64,000 bases of DNA, from assembly GCA_022824265.1 (NCBI GenBank), contig JAJEAG010000043.1, forward strand, positions 1 to 64,000. The letters are read 5' to 3'. Made by a program: the position numbers and the translations under genes. Below, piece by piece: positions 1-8,660 of the stretch. The first letter of the stretch is position 1; each line of letters begins with the position of its first letter. This stretch comes from Candidatus Poribacteria bacterium. Its GTDB lineage: Bacteria; Poribacteria; WGA-4E; WGA-3G. The notes under the pieces are model-generated. The model did no database searches and was not told the DNA's origin. It saw only the letters and a program-made list of their open reading frames with translations.

Positions 1-123
1 GCCTGTCTTAAAATCTGCTAACGCTCGGTTATATGCAAATCGCGCATAACCGCATTGCTGGGCAAACCAACGCCTTTGCTTAGAAGTCGGAGTTAATGTT
101 ATTTTATGGGTTTTGTATGCCAT
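1..123 (-). CDS. tnpB: TnpB (IS200/IS605-type OrfB) N-terminus, cut by window edge
   Basis: Translating the minus strand from the ATG at 123-121 gives 41 residues with no stop up to the window edge. They begin MAYKTHKITLTPTSKQ and continue with CGYARFAYNRAL. This matches the helix-turn-helix start of TnpB/OrfB proteins, where a short basic strand is followed by an aromatic/Tyr-Asn-rich helix (RFAYN). TnpB is the RNA-guided nuclease carried by IS200/IS605 and IS1341-type elements. The RuvC-like catalytic domain and any omega-RNA at the 3' end would lie left of the window and cannot be assessed. No TnpA (Y1 transposase) gene is seen on the visible side. Whether the gene is intact is unknown. 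Confidence 0.7.
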   Translation of the reverse strand, partial: MAYKTHKITLTPTSKQRRWFAQQCGYARFAYNRALADFKTG

Positions 124-179
124 ACCTGATCCCTGATAAGATACTGACCACTACTGAGTCAGTTTTATAATTATACGAC

Positions 180-206
180 AAATACCTCCAAATACCTCCA
201 AATACC
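180..206. repeat. 10-nt tandem repeat, 2.7 copies
   Basis: The unit AAATACCTCC occurs twice (180-199) and is followed by a partial third copy AAATACC (200-206). It lies upstream of the tnpB start and may be slippage-derived. It is too short and has no spacers, so it is not a CRISPR array. No function is visible. Confidence 0.8.
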
Positions 207-308
207 AACCGTTATTGGACCCACAACTAAAGCAGTGGGATTGTCAGTTAATTTCCTTCATAGGCAATTTCTCTGTAATACAAATTAACCTGATGTGTCT
301 TGTTTACA

Positions 309-410
309 CGGGCGAGGAAACCTCGCCCCTATGAATTGTAAGAGGCGCAATGAATTGCGCGACTACGAACGCGTTTTCTCCTTAAATTGACGTTTATGGC
401 ATTCTGCATT
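309..410. repeat. dispersed intergenic repeat, copy A (GC-rich palindrome head)
   Basis: The head is a perfect palindrome GGGCGAGG-AAA-CCTCGCCC followed by CCTATGA. It continues with GCGCGACTACGAACGCG and a TTTCTCCTTAAATTGACG-like tail. The same order of words (GGGCGAG, CCTCGCCCCTATGA, TGCGACTACAAACGC, CTTCCTCAATTGATG) recurs at 9584-9675. Neither copy has an open reading frame, which fits a small non-autonomous or REP-like repeat family. The RNA could fold as a stem-loop. Confidence 0.6.
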
Positions 411-485
411 GGTTAGAAACCGCACCTACTGTAGTGTGTAAATAATTATGGATTCTACTATAAATCCAATTACCACTGTAGATAG

Positions 486-554
486 GGTTGAGGGATGAAA
501 CCCAACAGGTGATGCTCTATAATGAGGGAAGATGTTGGGTTTTGTCCCTCAACC
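486..554. repeat. long imperfect inverted repeat (22-nt arms)
   Basis: The arms at 486-507 (GGTTGAGGGATGAAACCCAA...) and 533-554 are reverse complements with two mismatches, separated by 25 nt. The arms themselves contain CCC/GGG palindromic blocks. This resembles the GTTGAGG...AAACCCAAC family of intergenic palindromes found in several bacterial phyla. A distant relative (TTGGGAT...ATCCCAA, then GGGTTGGGACATCACC) lies at 33583-33630. It could be a transcribed hairpin or a small mobile palindrome. There is no U-tract, so an intrinsic terminator is unlikely. Confidence 0.6.
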
Positions 555-617
555 AACCTACGGAGATATTAGTGTTGATTTACCGAACTCACGTTATAAT
601 ATCCAAGGACATATAGA

Positions 618-1196
618 TTAGAATCCTTCTGGATATAGTATTTTGACATTCCCCTCTTTTATTGAATCTTTGAATAGTTCTATTATTTCATCCTGACTGC
701 TATCTGGATTGTCATAAGAGATACGTAGATAATCTATGATGATTTCATCATAAGCACCGATAAAGTCAAAGTAAGATTTTGCTAAAGTTTTATCAAGAAA
801 TTGTGTTTGGTGTGTATTATAGAAGTTTAGGTATCTATTTGCTACTTCTTCATCAAGTTCACCAGCCTGAAATTTCTCTATTTGTATTTCTTCCCAAATA
901 AAGACCAATTGCTGCCAGTATTCTTTTTCAAAACCGAGTTCATCTTGGAAAATTTCTTCAGCGGCTGCGAATAGGACAGAAAAATCACCATCTTCTTCAG
1001 CCTGTTGGTAAACTGCATCTCTTATATCATTTACTTTCTGCATTGCCTGCTGTGCTTTTTCTAAGGATGTCGGTTCCTTCTCTTCAGGTTCAACAACTAC
1101 GATTTCGTCATCTATTAATTTTTCAACTACATTATATTCGCTGCAACCGAAGATAAATAAAGATGTTATTATTGTTACTAACACTATAAATTTCAT
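618..1196 (-). CDS. hypothetical lipoprotein
   Basis: This encodes a 192-residue protein of unrecognised family. It begins with a short basic start, a hydrophobic stretch and a cysteine at about residue 18 (LFIFGC), which fits a lipoprotein signal peptide. The mature part is very acidic and mostly helical by composition (runs of Glu around residues 25-45). No catalytic motif is seen. Two adjacent ATG codons exist; the second (1196) sits 6 nt after AAGGAG and is preferred. It stands alone, with DUF58 upstream on the same strand but 129 nt away. The likely location is the inner face of the outer membrane or the periplasm. Confidence 0.7.
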   Translation of the reverse strand: MKFIVLVTIITSLFIFGCSEYNVVEKLIDDEIVVVEPEEKEPTSLEKAQQAMQKVNDIRDAVYQQAEEDGDFSVLFAAAEEIFQDELGFEKEYWQQLVFIWEEIQIEKFQAGELDEEVANRYLNFYNTHQTQFLDKTLAKSYFDFIGAYDEIIIDYLRISYDNPDSSQDEIIELFKDSIKEGNVKILYPEGF

Positions 1197-1324
1197 CATA
1201 TACTCCTTATTTCAAATGTCATATATATACATTTGAATTTAATCAATTTGTTTTTGTTTAACGTGTTGCTGTATTTATAGTTTACAAATTGGAATATAGA
1301 GTCTATTTAATTCAGTGATAGTTG

Positions 1325-2212
1325 TTATCTCCGTGAAAGATATTCTGATAAGGCATGGTCAAAGGGTGTGGTTGTATCCATCTGCACGTAGTCTATTTGG
1401 CTTGCCCCACATCCGCGACGGTAGTTTTGAATAAAGGAGTTGAGATTCTCAAGATATGCCTCTTTCAGCGAATTTGCTTGTGTTGAAAGCGTTTGTCCTG
1501 TTTCCATATCACGAAAAACGACTGAACCGTTATATGGAAAGGTAAGTTCTGCATGATCGAGTAGATGGAAGACAATCACCTCATGTTTTTGGTGACGGAG
1601 GTGTTTAAGTGCGGAGATGACATTTGTTGGTTCATCAAGTAAATCTGAAATAACTATAACTAACCCACGTCTTACTATTCTTTTTGCAAGTTCATGGAAT
1701 AGGCTGCTCAATTCGGTTTCTTCACCGGGTGTAGCATTTTCTAATGCTGACATGATTGCCCGTAGGTGTGTTGCAGCCCCTCTTGGTGGTATGTATTGGT
1801 TAATGTCGGTATCAAAAAGTGCCAAACCTACAGAGTCCCGTTGCTTAAGCATGAGATAGGTTAGCGATGCAGCAAGATAACACCCGTATTCAAACTTTGT
1901 CAATGTGTCATCTTTATGTTTATAGTTCATGGATGCGCTTGTATCAAGTAGAATATAGGCACGTAGGTTCGTTTCCTCTTCATATTTTTTGACATAAAAT
2001 CGGTCGGATTTACCATAAACTTTCCAGTCAATATAACGGATTTCATCACCTGGCATATATTGTCGGTGTTCAGCAAATTCAACGCTAAATCCTTGATATG
2101 GACTTTTGTGTAATCCAGTTACAAACCCTTCAACAACAAGTCTGGCAACGAGCTCCATACCACCGATTCGAGTAAGTGCTAACGGGTCAAGATATTTATG
2201 AGATGTTTGCAT
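1325..2212 (-). CDS. DUF58 domain protein (vWA-like)
   Basis: This is a 295-residue protein with the DUF58 signature. It has an N-terminal segment with an ARLVVEGF core, then HRQYMPGDEIRYIDWKVY and the von Willebrand A-like strand LLDTSASMNY, a DxSxS metal-site form. It continues through a Rossmann-like core with VIVISDLLDE. Family members usually partner a MoxR AAA+ ATPase and act in envelope or metal-centre maturation. No moxR or BatA/BatB-type gene is adjacent here, so the partner must be elsewhere. There is no signal peptide, so it is probably cytoplasmic. The start at 2212 follows a weak AAGGAA. Confidence 0.88.
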   Translation of the reverse strand: MQTSHKYLDPLALTRIGGMELVARLVVEGFVTGLHKSPYQGFSVEFAEHRQYMPGDEIRYIDWKVYGKSDRFYVKKYEEETNLRAYILLDTSASMNYKHKDDTLTKFEYGCYLAASLTYLMLKQRDSVGLALFDTDINQYIPPRGAATHLRAIMSALENATPGEETELSSLFHELAKRIVRRGLVIVISDLLDEPTNVISALKHLRHQKHEVIVFHLLDHAELTFPYNGSVVFRDMETGQTLSTQANSLKEAYLENLNSFIQNYRRGCGASQIDYVQMDTTTPFDHALSEYLSRR

Positions 2213-2522
2213 GATATTCCTTCATTAATTTTTACATAACAGCAACTGACAAGGGTTGTTTCGGTAATGAATATGCATGTGAACAAAGTAGTCACAATGG
2301 GATGTGTATAATTGAATTGTTTCCAATTATAACAAAAGACCTTCTGTATATCAAGTAAATTGAACACAAAAGCGTGCAACTATTAGCTGATTTTATCGTA
2401 TTATATTTATTGGAAAACAGATAAAACCTTACGGATTTTTTCTACATATACTAATGTCTTAGCCTATTTCCATAGGCATACAATCATTCACAATATTACT
2501 GATTAATATGGAGCATGTATCA
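2213..2522. other. intergenic region between divergent genes, nothing specific
   Basis: This 310-bp AT-rich gap separates the DUF58 gene (minus strand) from the first VOC gene (plus strand). It must hold divergent promoters, but I see no near-consensus -35/-10 pair, no long hairpin and no plausible small gene. Confidence 0.5.
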
Positions 2523-2906
2523 ATGGGTAATCCTGTGACATACTTCGAAATTGCAGCTAAAAACGGTAAAGAGTTATGCAATTTCTACAGTACCGTCTTT
2601 GGTTGGAAAATTGAACAATTACCTGGTGGCGATCAAGGTATTTACTCATACGGTATTGAACCACAGTCAGAAGACGGAATAGGTGGACACATTTTTGTGT
2701 TGCCTGAGTTTTTTGACTTCCCAAATCAAGTCACTTTTTACATTAAGGTAGACAATTTACAAACATATCTACAAAAGGTGGAAAGTCTTGGTGGTCATAC
2801 CCTTATACCGCCTCAGCAAATCCCCGGTAACAGAGGGTCATTCGCATGGTTCGTAGACCCAAGCGGTAACTGCCTTGGCTTATACCGTCAACCAGATTCG
2901 CAATAA
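2523..2906 (+). CDS. VOC/glyoxalase-fold protein, paralogue 1
   Basis: This is a single-module VOC (vicinal oxygen chelate) protein of about 127 residues, of the lactoylglutathione-lyase-related type (COG3324-like). It opens NPVTYFEIAAKN and has FYSTVFGWKIE, a central VTFYIKVDNL strand and the closing FVDPSGNCLGLY. An upstream ATG at 2508 is in frame. I chose 2523 because GGAG lies 9 nt before it and because MGNPV matches the MANPV/MSNPV starts of the three neighbouring paralogues. The position normally holding the first metal ligand is Tyr rather than His/Gln, so metal-dependent catalysis is doubtful. The substrate is unknown. A terminator follows at 2960-2996. Confidence 0.85.
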   Translation: MGNPVTYFEIAAKNGKELCNFYSTVFGWKIEQLPGGDQGIYSYGIEPQSEDGIGGHIFVLPEFFDFPNQVTFYIKVDNLQTYLQKVESLGGHTLIPPQQIPGNRGSFAWFVDPSGNCLGLYRQPDSQ

Positions 2907-2959
2907 TATAGTTCTATATTCCTCTTGTGATAATAATAGGAAACTCAGAGGTTAGATGA

Positions 2960-2996
2960 ACAGGGTGATGAACCGTATATCATCACTCTGTTTTTA
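2960..2996 (+). terminator. intrinsic terminator after VOC paralogue 1
   Basis: The stem AACAGGGTGATGA (2960-2972) pairs with TCATCACTCTGTT (2981-2993) with one non-Watson-Crick position and an 8-nt loop, followed by a T-run. It separates the first VOC gene from the second. Confidence 0.8.
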
Positions 2997-3029
2997 TATG
3001 TTTAAAAAAACTATAAGGAGAAAATACAA

Positions 3030-3386
3030 ATGGCAAATCCAGTCACGATATTTGAAATAGCAGGTAAAAAAGAAGATTCATTGTGTGATTTCTACGGTTC
3101 ATTGTTCGGTTGGGATATAGTTCAGGACGAGGATCGCGGTAATTCTGTAAATACTGGGTCAGATCAAGGGATTCAAGGACACATTGTTCAAACAACGGAA
3201 GAAATGCCAATTACAAATCATGTAACTTTCTATATACAGGTAGATGATATTAACGCATCTGCAAAGAAAGTAGAAAATAACGGTGGCAAGATAATAATGG
3301 GACCCATGCCTGTACCAGAAGGTGAAGGCACATTTGCTATGTTCCTCGATCCAAGCGGGAACTGTCTTGGTTTATTTCAGTCTTAA
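3030..3386 (+). CDS. VOC/glyoxalase-fold protein, paralogue 2
   Basis: This 118-residue VOC protein is paralogous to its neighbours. It starts MANPVTIFEIAGKK, has FYGSLFGWDI, the middle strand VTFYIQVDDI and the closing FLDPSGNCLGLF. The start follows AAGGAG with good spacing. The first-strand metal-ligand position is Ile, so the usual VOC His/Gln ligand is absent. It could be a ligand-binding protein rather than a metalloenzyme, as in some bleomycin-resistance-type members. Only 43 nt separate it from paralogue 3, so the two are probably cotranscribed. Confidence 0.85.
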   Translation: MANPVTIFEIAGKKEDSLCDFYGSLFGWDIVQDEDRGNSVNTGSDQGIQGHIVQTTEEMPITNHVTFYIQVDDINASAKKVENNGGKIIMGPMPVPEGEGTFAMFLDPSGNCLGLFQS

Positions 3387-3429
3387 CGGAATTTCTATAG
3401 TAGTTTGATACATTATGGAAGGTAAATGG

Positions 3430-3795
3430 ATGAGCAATCCAGTAGTGCATTTTGAAATTGGTGGAAAGGACATTGAAAAACTGATTGAATTTTACCGTTC
3501 AGTTTTTGAGTGGGGTATTTCTCCGTTAACTGATGATTTATATATTGCAGACCCAAGATCTACGGAAGGTATAGAAGGTCATTTATTTGAGATTAACTCT
3601 GATGACGACTTTTCTAATCTGGTGCTCATTTATGTTCAGGTTGAGGACATTTGGGAATGCCTGAATCAAGCGGAGAATCTTGGTGGAAAAATAATCATAC
3701 AACCCCAGGAAATACCGGGAAATGCAAGCCATTATGCTTTGTTCAATGATCCATGTGGTAATTCCATCGGTTTATTGCAGAGAAGGTTGTCTTAG
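3430..3795 (+). CDS. VOC/glyoxalase-fold protein, paralogue 3
   Basis: This is a VOC-fold protein of about 121 residues. The start MSNPVVHFEIGGKD is chosen at 3430, with GGAAGG 7 nt upstream; an in-frame ATG at 3415 would add EGKW and break the match to the paralogues. Of the four copies, this one keeps His at the first ligand position (VVHFEI). The rest is more divergent: FEWGIS replaces FGWxx, and FNDPCGNSIGLL closes the fold. It sits 43 nt after paralogue 2. The substrate is not predictable. Confidence 0.85.
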   Translation: MSNPVVHFEIGGKDIEKLIEFYRSVFEWGISPLTDDLYIADPRSTEGIEGHLFEINSDDDFSNLVLIYVQVEDIWECLNQAENLGGKIIIQPQEIPGNASHYALFNDPCGNSIGLLQRRLS

Positions 3796-3867
3796 AAGGA
3801 AATCTATTCAAGATAGGTCAAAGGAGTAATTTATAGTGAACTTTAGAATTAACAGGACATTTGAGTT

Positions 3868-3895
3868 GTAGTCGGGAATCGGAGTTCCCTCCTAC
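3868..3895. repeat. REP-like hairpin
   Basis: GTAG-TC-GGGAA-TCGGAG-TTCCC-TC-CTAC forms a 9-bp stem with a symmetrical TC/TC internal loop. It lies in the gap between VOC paralogues 3 and 4. There is no U-tract, so it looks more like a dispersed palindrome than a terminator. Confidence 0.55.
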
Positions 3896-4082
3896 CTTTA
3901 AGATCGTCATGTATCAAAAAATTGCGGTATTCAAACTCAAACGAAGTGAACAGGTGAAATATAAATATATCGATTGTTAACTAACACAACACGTTACTGT
4001 ACTATGCTTAATATATCAATCTACTTGAAAGTTAACCAAATCAATCCAATATTAAATATCAATACATACGGAGTAATTTACT

Positions 4083-4439
4083 ATGTCAAATCCTGTCATG
4101 TGGTTTGAAATTGCTGGTAAGAACGCCGGAGAATTATGTGAATTCTATAGTTCAATTTTTGGTTGGGAAGTATCACCTGAATCTAACGGTGTACATTTGT
4201 GTGAACCATCACCTAATGAGGGAATTAAGGGACATATATTCCCTACATCTGATGATATGCCAACAACAAATCATGTCACTCTATATATTTCTGTTGATGA
4301 CCTTGAAGCATCTGTAGCGAAGGTTGAGAATAAAGGTGGAAAGATCGTCATACCACCACAGGAAATTCCGGGAGGTATGGGTTCGTTTGCGTGGATTCTT
4401 GATCCAAGCGGTAATTTGATTGGATTACACAAATCATAG
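4083..4439 (+). CDS. VOC/glyoxalase-fold protein, paralogue 4
   Basis: This 118-residue protein is the fourth member of the tandem array. It opens MSNPVMWFEIAGKN and has FYSSIFGWEV, HVTLYISVDDL and ILDPSGNLIGLH. CGGAG precedes the ATG at a suitable distance. It is most like paralogue 2 (DDMPTTNHVT versus EEMPITNHVT), suggesting recent duplication. The first metal-ligand position is Trp. It is transcribed convergently with metH and separated from it by a bidirectional hairpin at 4484-4515. Confidence 0.85.
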   Translation: MSNPVMWFEIAGKNAGELCEFYSSIFGWEVSPESNGVHLCEPSPNEGIKGHIFPTSDDMPTTNHVTLYISVDDLEASVAKVENKGGKIVIPPQEIPGGMGSFAWILDPSGNLIGLHKS

Positions 4440-4483
4440 ATCTAACACAACTGTTGATAAATTACTATATCAGAGAACAACTG

Positions 4484-4515
4484 AACAGGATAGTGGATCA
4501 ATCCACTATCCTGTT
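4484..4515. terminator. bidirectional terminator between VOC4 and metH
   Basis: AACAGGATAGTGGAT (4484-4498) is followed after 2 nt by its exact reverse complement (4501-4515). It lies between two convergent genes, with short T-rich sequence on the plus side, which fits a shared terminator. Confidence 0.75.
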
Positions 4516-4546
4516 TCTGTTAAAATACATAGATTCGTACCAAATA

Positions 4547-7500
4547 TTATTTTAGTAAGGGTTTTAACCACCGTTTTGCAGTTTTCAGTTCCATTCCTGT
4601 CCTATCAGCATAATCCTTTAATTGATCCTCTCCAATTCTGGCAATACTGAAATACTTAGAATCGGGATGTGAATAGTACCACCCACTCACAGATGCAGCG
4701 GGAAACATAGCGAGATTCTCGGTCAATTCAATACCAGTATTTTCTGTTGCATTTAACAGATTAAACAAGATACATTTCTGAGTATGATCTGGACAGGCTG
4801 GATATCCTGGAGCAGGACGAATACCTTGATATTTCTCAGAGATCAATGCATCATTATCAAGATTTTCGTTTGATGCATAACCCCATAGTGTTGTACGGAT
4901 ATATTGATGCATGTGTTCTGCAAATGCTTCTGCCAATCGGTCTGCTAATGCTTTCGTCATGATGCTGTTGTAATCATTGTGTTGTTTTTCATACTCTGTG
5001 CAGAGTTCAGATACACCAAATCCTGTAGAGACTGCAAAAGCCCCGATATAATCATGGAGAGATGTTGCTTTCGGTGCGATGAAATCTCCAAGACTTAGAT
5101 TCGGTCTGGAGAATGGTTGTTCAGTTTGTTGTCGTAGATGGTACAACGTCGCCACCTTTTCTGTCCTATTCTCGTCTTTATATATATGTGTATCTTCACC
5201 GACACCATTTGCAGGGAATATACCCACAACAGCACGTGCTTTGATTTTTTTATTTAGGATAATGTCATTCAGAAGAGTCTTACCATCATCAAGAAGTTCG
5301 TGGACTTTTTCTCCTATTTCTGGATTATCCAATATATTTGGATATTTCCCAGATAAACCCCATGTAATAAAGAATGGTGTCCAATCAATATAGTCAATAA
5401 GTTCAGTCAAAGGATAATCGTCAAAGACTTGGATGCCAGTGATATTAGGTTTAGGTGGTAGATAATTTTTCCAGTCTGTTGTGAATTTTCTTTGTTGAGC
5501 GACATCTATAGATAACAGTCTTGCGTGTTTCTTGTTTTTTGACCGACGAACACGGATCTCTTCATATTCCTCGCGTGTTTGTTCTACTAACTGATGTTGG
5601 CTTTCACTACTCATCAGATTGCTAACAACTCCGACACTACGGGAAGCGTCTTTGACGTGTATCGTAGGTCCATTATATGCTGGTTCAATCTGAATAGCGG
5701 TATGTACCTTAGATGTTGTTGCGCCGCCGATAAGAAGTGGAATTTTGAAACCTTCACGTTCCATCTCTTCAGCGACGTACACCATCTCATCAAGGGATGG
5801 TGTAATAAGACCGCTTAACCCTATCATATCAGCATTTTCATTCCGTGCTGTTGTTAAAATATCTTCTGCAGGAACCATCACGCCAAGGTCTACTACATCA
5901 TAATTATTACATCCTAATACTACTCCGACTATATTTTTTCCAATATCATGAACGTCGCCTTTTACTGTCGCCATAACAATCTTACCTCTTGATTGAATAG
6001 CACCATCAACTTGTTCTTGTTCTATAAACGGAATCAGATGTGCAACAGCCTTTTTCATCACTTGCGCGCTTTTAATTACTTGTGGAAGGAACATCTTTCC
6101 ATCCCCAAATAGATCTCCGACCCGATCCATCCCATCCATTAATGGACCTTCAATAACTTCTATTGGACGTTCGTAGTTGAGACGCGCTTCTTCTGTGTCT
6201 TCTTCAATATATTGGATTATTCCTTCAACAAGCGCATGGCTGATTCGCTGTTCAACAGGTAATTTTCTCCATTCCTTGTCTACAACCTTCTTTTTTCTTT
6301 TTCCATGTATAGTGTTAGCAAGTTCAAGAAGTTGATCTGTAGCATCATTACGTCGATTGAATAGGACATCTTCAACTGCTTCTAATAGTGTCTTGGGTAT
6401 ATCATCATAGACAGCGAGTTGTCCGGCGTTGACAATTCCCATACCCATTCCCGCGTTAATTGCGTGATATAGAAATGCAGCATGCATTGCCTCTCGAACG
6501 GTATCGTTGCCACGGAATGCAAAAGAAATATTACTTACACCGCCACTGACTAACGTATATTCACATGTTGACTTTATCTCTTTACAAGAATTAATAAAAG
6601 CTAACGCATATTCGTTGTGTTCTTCTATTCCCGTCGCGACAGCAAAGATATTCGGATCGAAGATAATATCTTCTGGTGGAAATCCAATCTTTTCCGTTAG
6701 GAGTTTGTATGCTCTTTGACAGATCTCAATTTTTCGTTCATAGGTATCGGCTTGTCCTTTTTCGTCAAATGCCATGACGATTACAGCTGCACCGTATTTT
6801 CTGATAAGACGTGCCTTTTCTAAAAAATCCTCTTCTCCCTCTTTTAGACTTATTGAGTTGACAACACCTTTACCTTGTATGCATTCTAATCCAGCTTCAA
6901 TTACTTCCCACTTGCTGGAATCTACCATGATAGGTACGCGACTAATATCTGGTTCAGCAGCGATTAGATTTATGAACTGGACCATTGCGGTTTTTGCATC
7001 TAATAGACCTTCATCCATGTTAATATCTATAATTTGCGCACCATTTTCCACCTGATCGCGTGCTACCTCCAATGCGGTCTCATAATCCTCATTTTTGATA
7101 AGTGTAGCAAATCGACGAGAACCCGAAACATTAGTTCGTTCACCTACGTTAACAAACAGAGAGTCTGGTGTAATATTGAAAGACTCTAAACCGCTTAGAC
7201 GGCAGGCACGTTCTTGTGGTTCAGGTTGTCGTGGCGGATATTCTGCTGCGACCTTCGCAACTGTTTCTATATGTTCAGGTTGGCTACCACAACAACCACC
7301 AACGATATTAACAAAGCCGTTCTGTGCAAATTCGTGTATCCAATTTCCCATTTCTTCAGGTGTCTGCGTATAATGTCCAAGTTCATCAGGAAGACCGGCA
7401 TTCGGATAACAGATTATTGGTATATCTGCAAGTTTTGCCATCTCTGCTAAATAGGGTCGTATCTGTTGTGAACCGAATCCGCAATTTAATCCTACAGCGA

Positions 7501-8221
7501 GAAGGTTTGCATGACGAACGGAGTTCCAAAATGCCTCAACTGTCTGTCCAGAAAGATTGCGACCACCTCCTCCGCTTCTATCAGAAGATACGATGATGGG
7601 AATTTCTATTTCTCGTGTTTCAGAAAGGGTTTGAATTGCAAAGAGAGCTGCTTTACAATTAAGTGTATCCATGACAGTTTCTACAAGGAGAAAATCAACA
7701 CCTCCATCAATCAGACCTTCCGCTTGTGTTGTGTATGCTGATACAAGTTGTGAAAATGTGATATTTCTGTATCCAGGATCGTTCACATTTGGTGAGATAG
7801 AGCAACTGCGATTGGTGGGTCCCATACTACCTGCGACGAAACGTGGTTTATCTTCTGAAGTCCATTTGTCAGCAACTTCACGCGCTAATAATGCAGCTGC
7901 ATGGTTTACTTGATATGCATGTTCCTGCATTTGATAATCTGCCATTGAAACGGATGTGCTATTAAAAGTATTTGTCTCTATGATGTCTGCACCAGCCTGA
8001 CAGTAATTGGAATGTATTTCGCGTATTATATCAGGTTGGGTGATTGATAGTAGGTCATTAAAACCTTTGACTTCAGATGCGTGATTGGCAAACTGATCAC
8101 CACGAAAATCATCTTCATTAAGTCTATAGGTCTGTATAAGAGAACCCATCGCACCGTCAAGGATCAAAATACGTTCATTTAGTTTTACTTTTAAGAGATT
8201 TATACGCTCAGAATTAACCAT
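4547..8221 (-). CDS. metH: cobalamin-dependent methionine synthase
   Basis: This 1224-residue MetH transfers the methyl group of 5-methyltetrahydrofolate to homocysteine through methylcobalamin, in the cytoplasm. All four modules are present. The homocysteine-binding barrel (about 1-330) has zinc cysteines in GLNCGFG and GGCCGS. The pterin-binding barrel spans about 350-620, with [13 protein letters not shown]. The B12 cap and binding domain has GDVHDIGKN, whose His758 corresponds to the cobalt-ligating His759 of E. coli. The C-terminal AdoMet activation domain has [13 protein letters not shown]. Length matches the E. coli enzyme. I see no cobalamin or SAM riboswitch in the upstream region 8222-8660. 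Confidence 0.97.
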   Translation of the reverse strand: MVNSERINLLKVKLNERILILDGAMGSLIQTYRLNEDDFRGDQFANHASEVKGFNDLLSITQPDIIREIHSNYCQAGADIIETNTFNSTSVSMADYQMQEHAYQVNHAAALLAREVADKWTSEDKPRFVAGSMGPTNRSCSISPNVNDPGYRNITFSQLVSAYTTQAEGLIDGGVDFLLVETVMDTLNCKAALFAIQTLSETREIEIPIIVSSDRSGGGGRNLSGQTVEAFWNSVRHANLLAVGLNCGFGSQQIRPYLAEMAKLADIPIICYPNAGLPDELGHYTQTPEEMGNWIHEFAQNGFVNIVGGCCGSQPEHIETVAKVAAEYPPRQPEPQERACRLSGLESFNITPDSLFVNVGERTNVSGSRRFATLIKNEDYETALEVARDQVENGAQIIDINMDEGLLDAKTAMVQFINLIAAEPDISRVPIMVDSSKWEVIEAGLECIQGKGVVNSISLKEGEEDFLEKARLIRKYGAAVIVMAFDEKGQADTYERKIEICQRAYKLLTEKIGFPPEDIIFDPNIFAVATGIEEHNEYALAFINSCKEIKSTCEYTLVSGGVSNISFAFRGNDTVREAMHAAFLYHAINAGMGMGIVNAGQLAVYDDIPKTLLEAVEDVLFNRRNDATDQLLELANTIHGKRKKKVVDKEWRKLPVEQRISHALVEGIIQYIEEDTEEARLNYERPIEVIEGPLMDGMDRVGDLFGDGKMFLPQVIKSAQVMKKAVAHLIPFIEQEQVDGAIQSRGKIVMATVKGDVHDIGKNIVGVVLGCNNYDVVDLGVMVPAEDILTTARNENADMIGLSGLITPSLDEMVYVAEEMEREGFKIPLLIGGATTSKVHTAIQIEPAYNGPTIHVKDASRSVGVVSNLMSSESQHQLVEQTREEYEEIRVRRSKNKKHARLLSIDVAQQRKFTTDWKNYLPPKPNITGIQVFDDYPLTELIDYIDWTPFFITWGLSGKYPNILDNPEIGEKVHELLDDGKTLLNDIILNKKIKARAVVGIFPANGVGEDTHIYKDENRTEKVATLYHLRQQTEQPFSRPNLSLGDFIAPKATSLHDYIGAFAVSTGFGVSELCTEYEKQHNDYNSIMTKALADRLAEAFAEHMHQYIRTTLWGYASNENLDNDALISEKYQGIRPAPGYPACPDHTQKCILFNLLNATENTGIELTENLAMFPAASVSGWYYSHPDSKYFSIARIGEDQLKDYADRTGMELKTAKRWLKPLLK

Positions 8222-8305
8222 ATTTTCTCCATATTCGTCATATATTATGCCCTATATATTATACTACTTGAGAGTCTATATGTCCATTTGATTTCAAACG
8301 TTGTC

Positions 8306-8424
8306 AGATGCATTCAATTGTCGAAGAATTGCGCATTCTAATATAAGATTTCCTTGTAGGAGCGACATGTTTATCGGATTAAACCTCATAATTATAGGGA
8401 TTTAATCGACAATTGAATGCCTCT
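8306..8424. repeat. 119-bp element with 19-bp terminal inverted repeats
   Basis: AGATGCATTCAATTGTCGA at 8306-8324 is the reverse complement of 8406-8424 with a single mismatch. The 81-nt interior holds no open reading frame. This is MITE-like, or a long hairpin. The interior word GTAGGAGCGA resembles other REP-like hairpins in the window. It lies between divergent metH and the SUMF1-domain gene. Confidence 0.7.
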
Positions 8425-8469
8425 GGGTTTCTGCTTTTTAGAATTGACTCAGTGCTAAGACAATACAAT

Positions 8470-8491
8470 GTAAGCAAATTATTTTGCTTAC
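8470..8491. other. perfect 9-bp hairpin
   Basis: GTAAGCAAA-TTAT-TTTGCTTAC lies 170 nt upstream of the SUMF1-domain lipoprotein gene. It may be an operator or an RNA hairpin. There is not enough context to assign a role. Confidence 0.4.
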
Positions 8492-8660
8492 TCATTTCTA
8501 ATGTCAATATCAGGTGTCTTGTTTAGCAGCTTACTTTTAGGAGATGAACTGACGAGAAATATATTGATAGGTATTGGTTTGGTATCAGCAGAAATTTATC
8601 TTGTGAATAAGCAGAATTAATCTGTCCACGAATATGTGGACACGAAAGGAATTGTATATA

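Noticed and set aside
180-206. Possible CRISPR array
   Set aside because: The repeat is a 10-nt tandem without spacers, and no cas gene is in the window.
8222-8660. Cobalamin or SAM riboswitch upstream of metH
   Set aside because: I looked on the minus strand for a B12-box or SAM-I core and saw none; the gap is occupied by the TIR element and a 9-bp hairpin.
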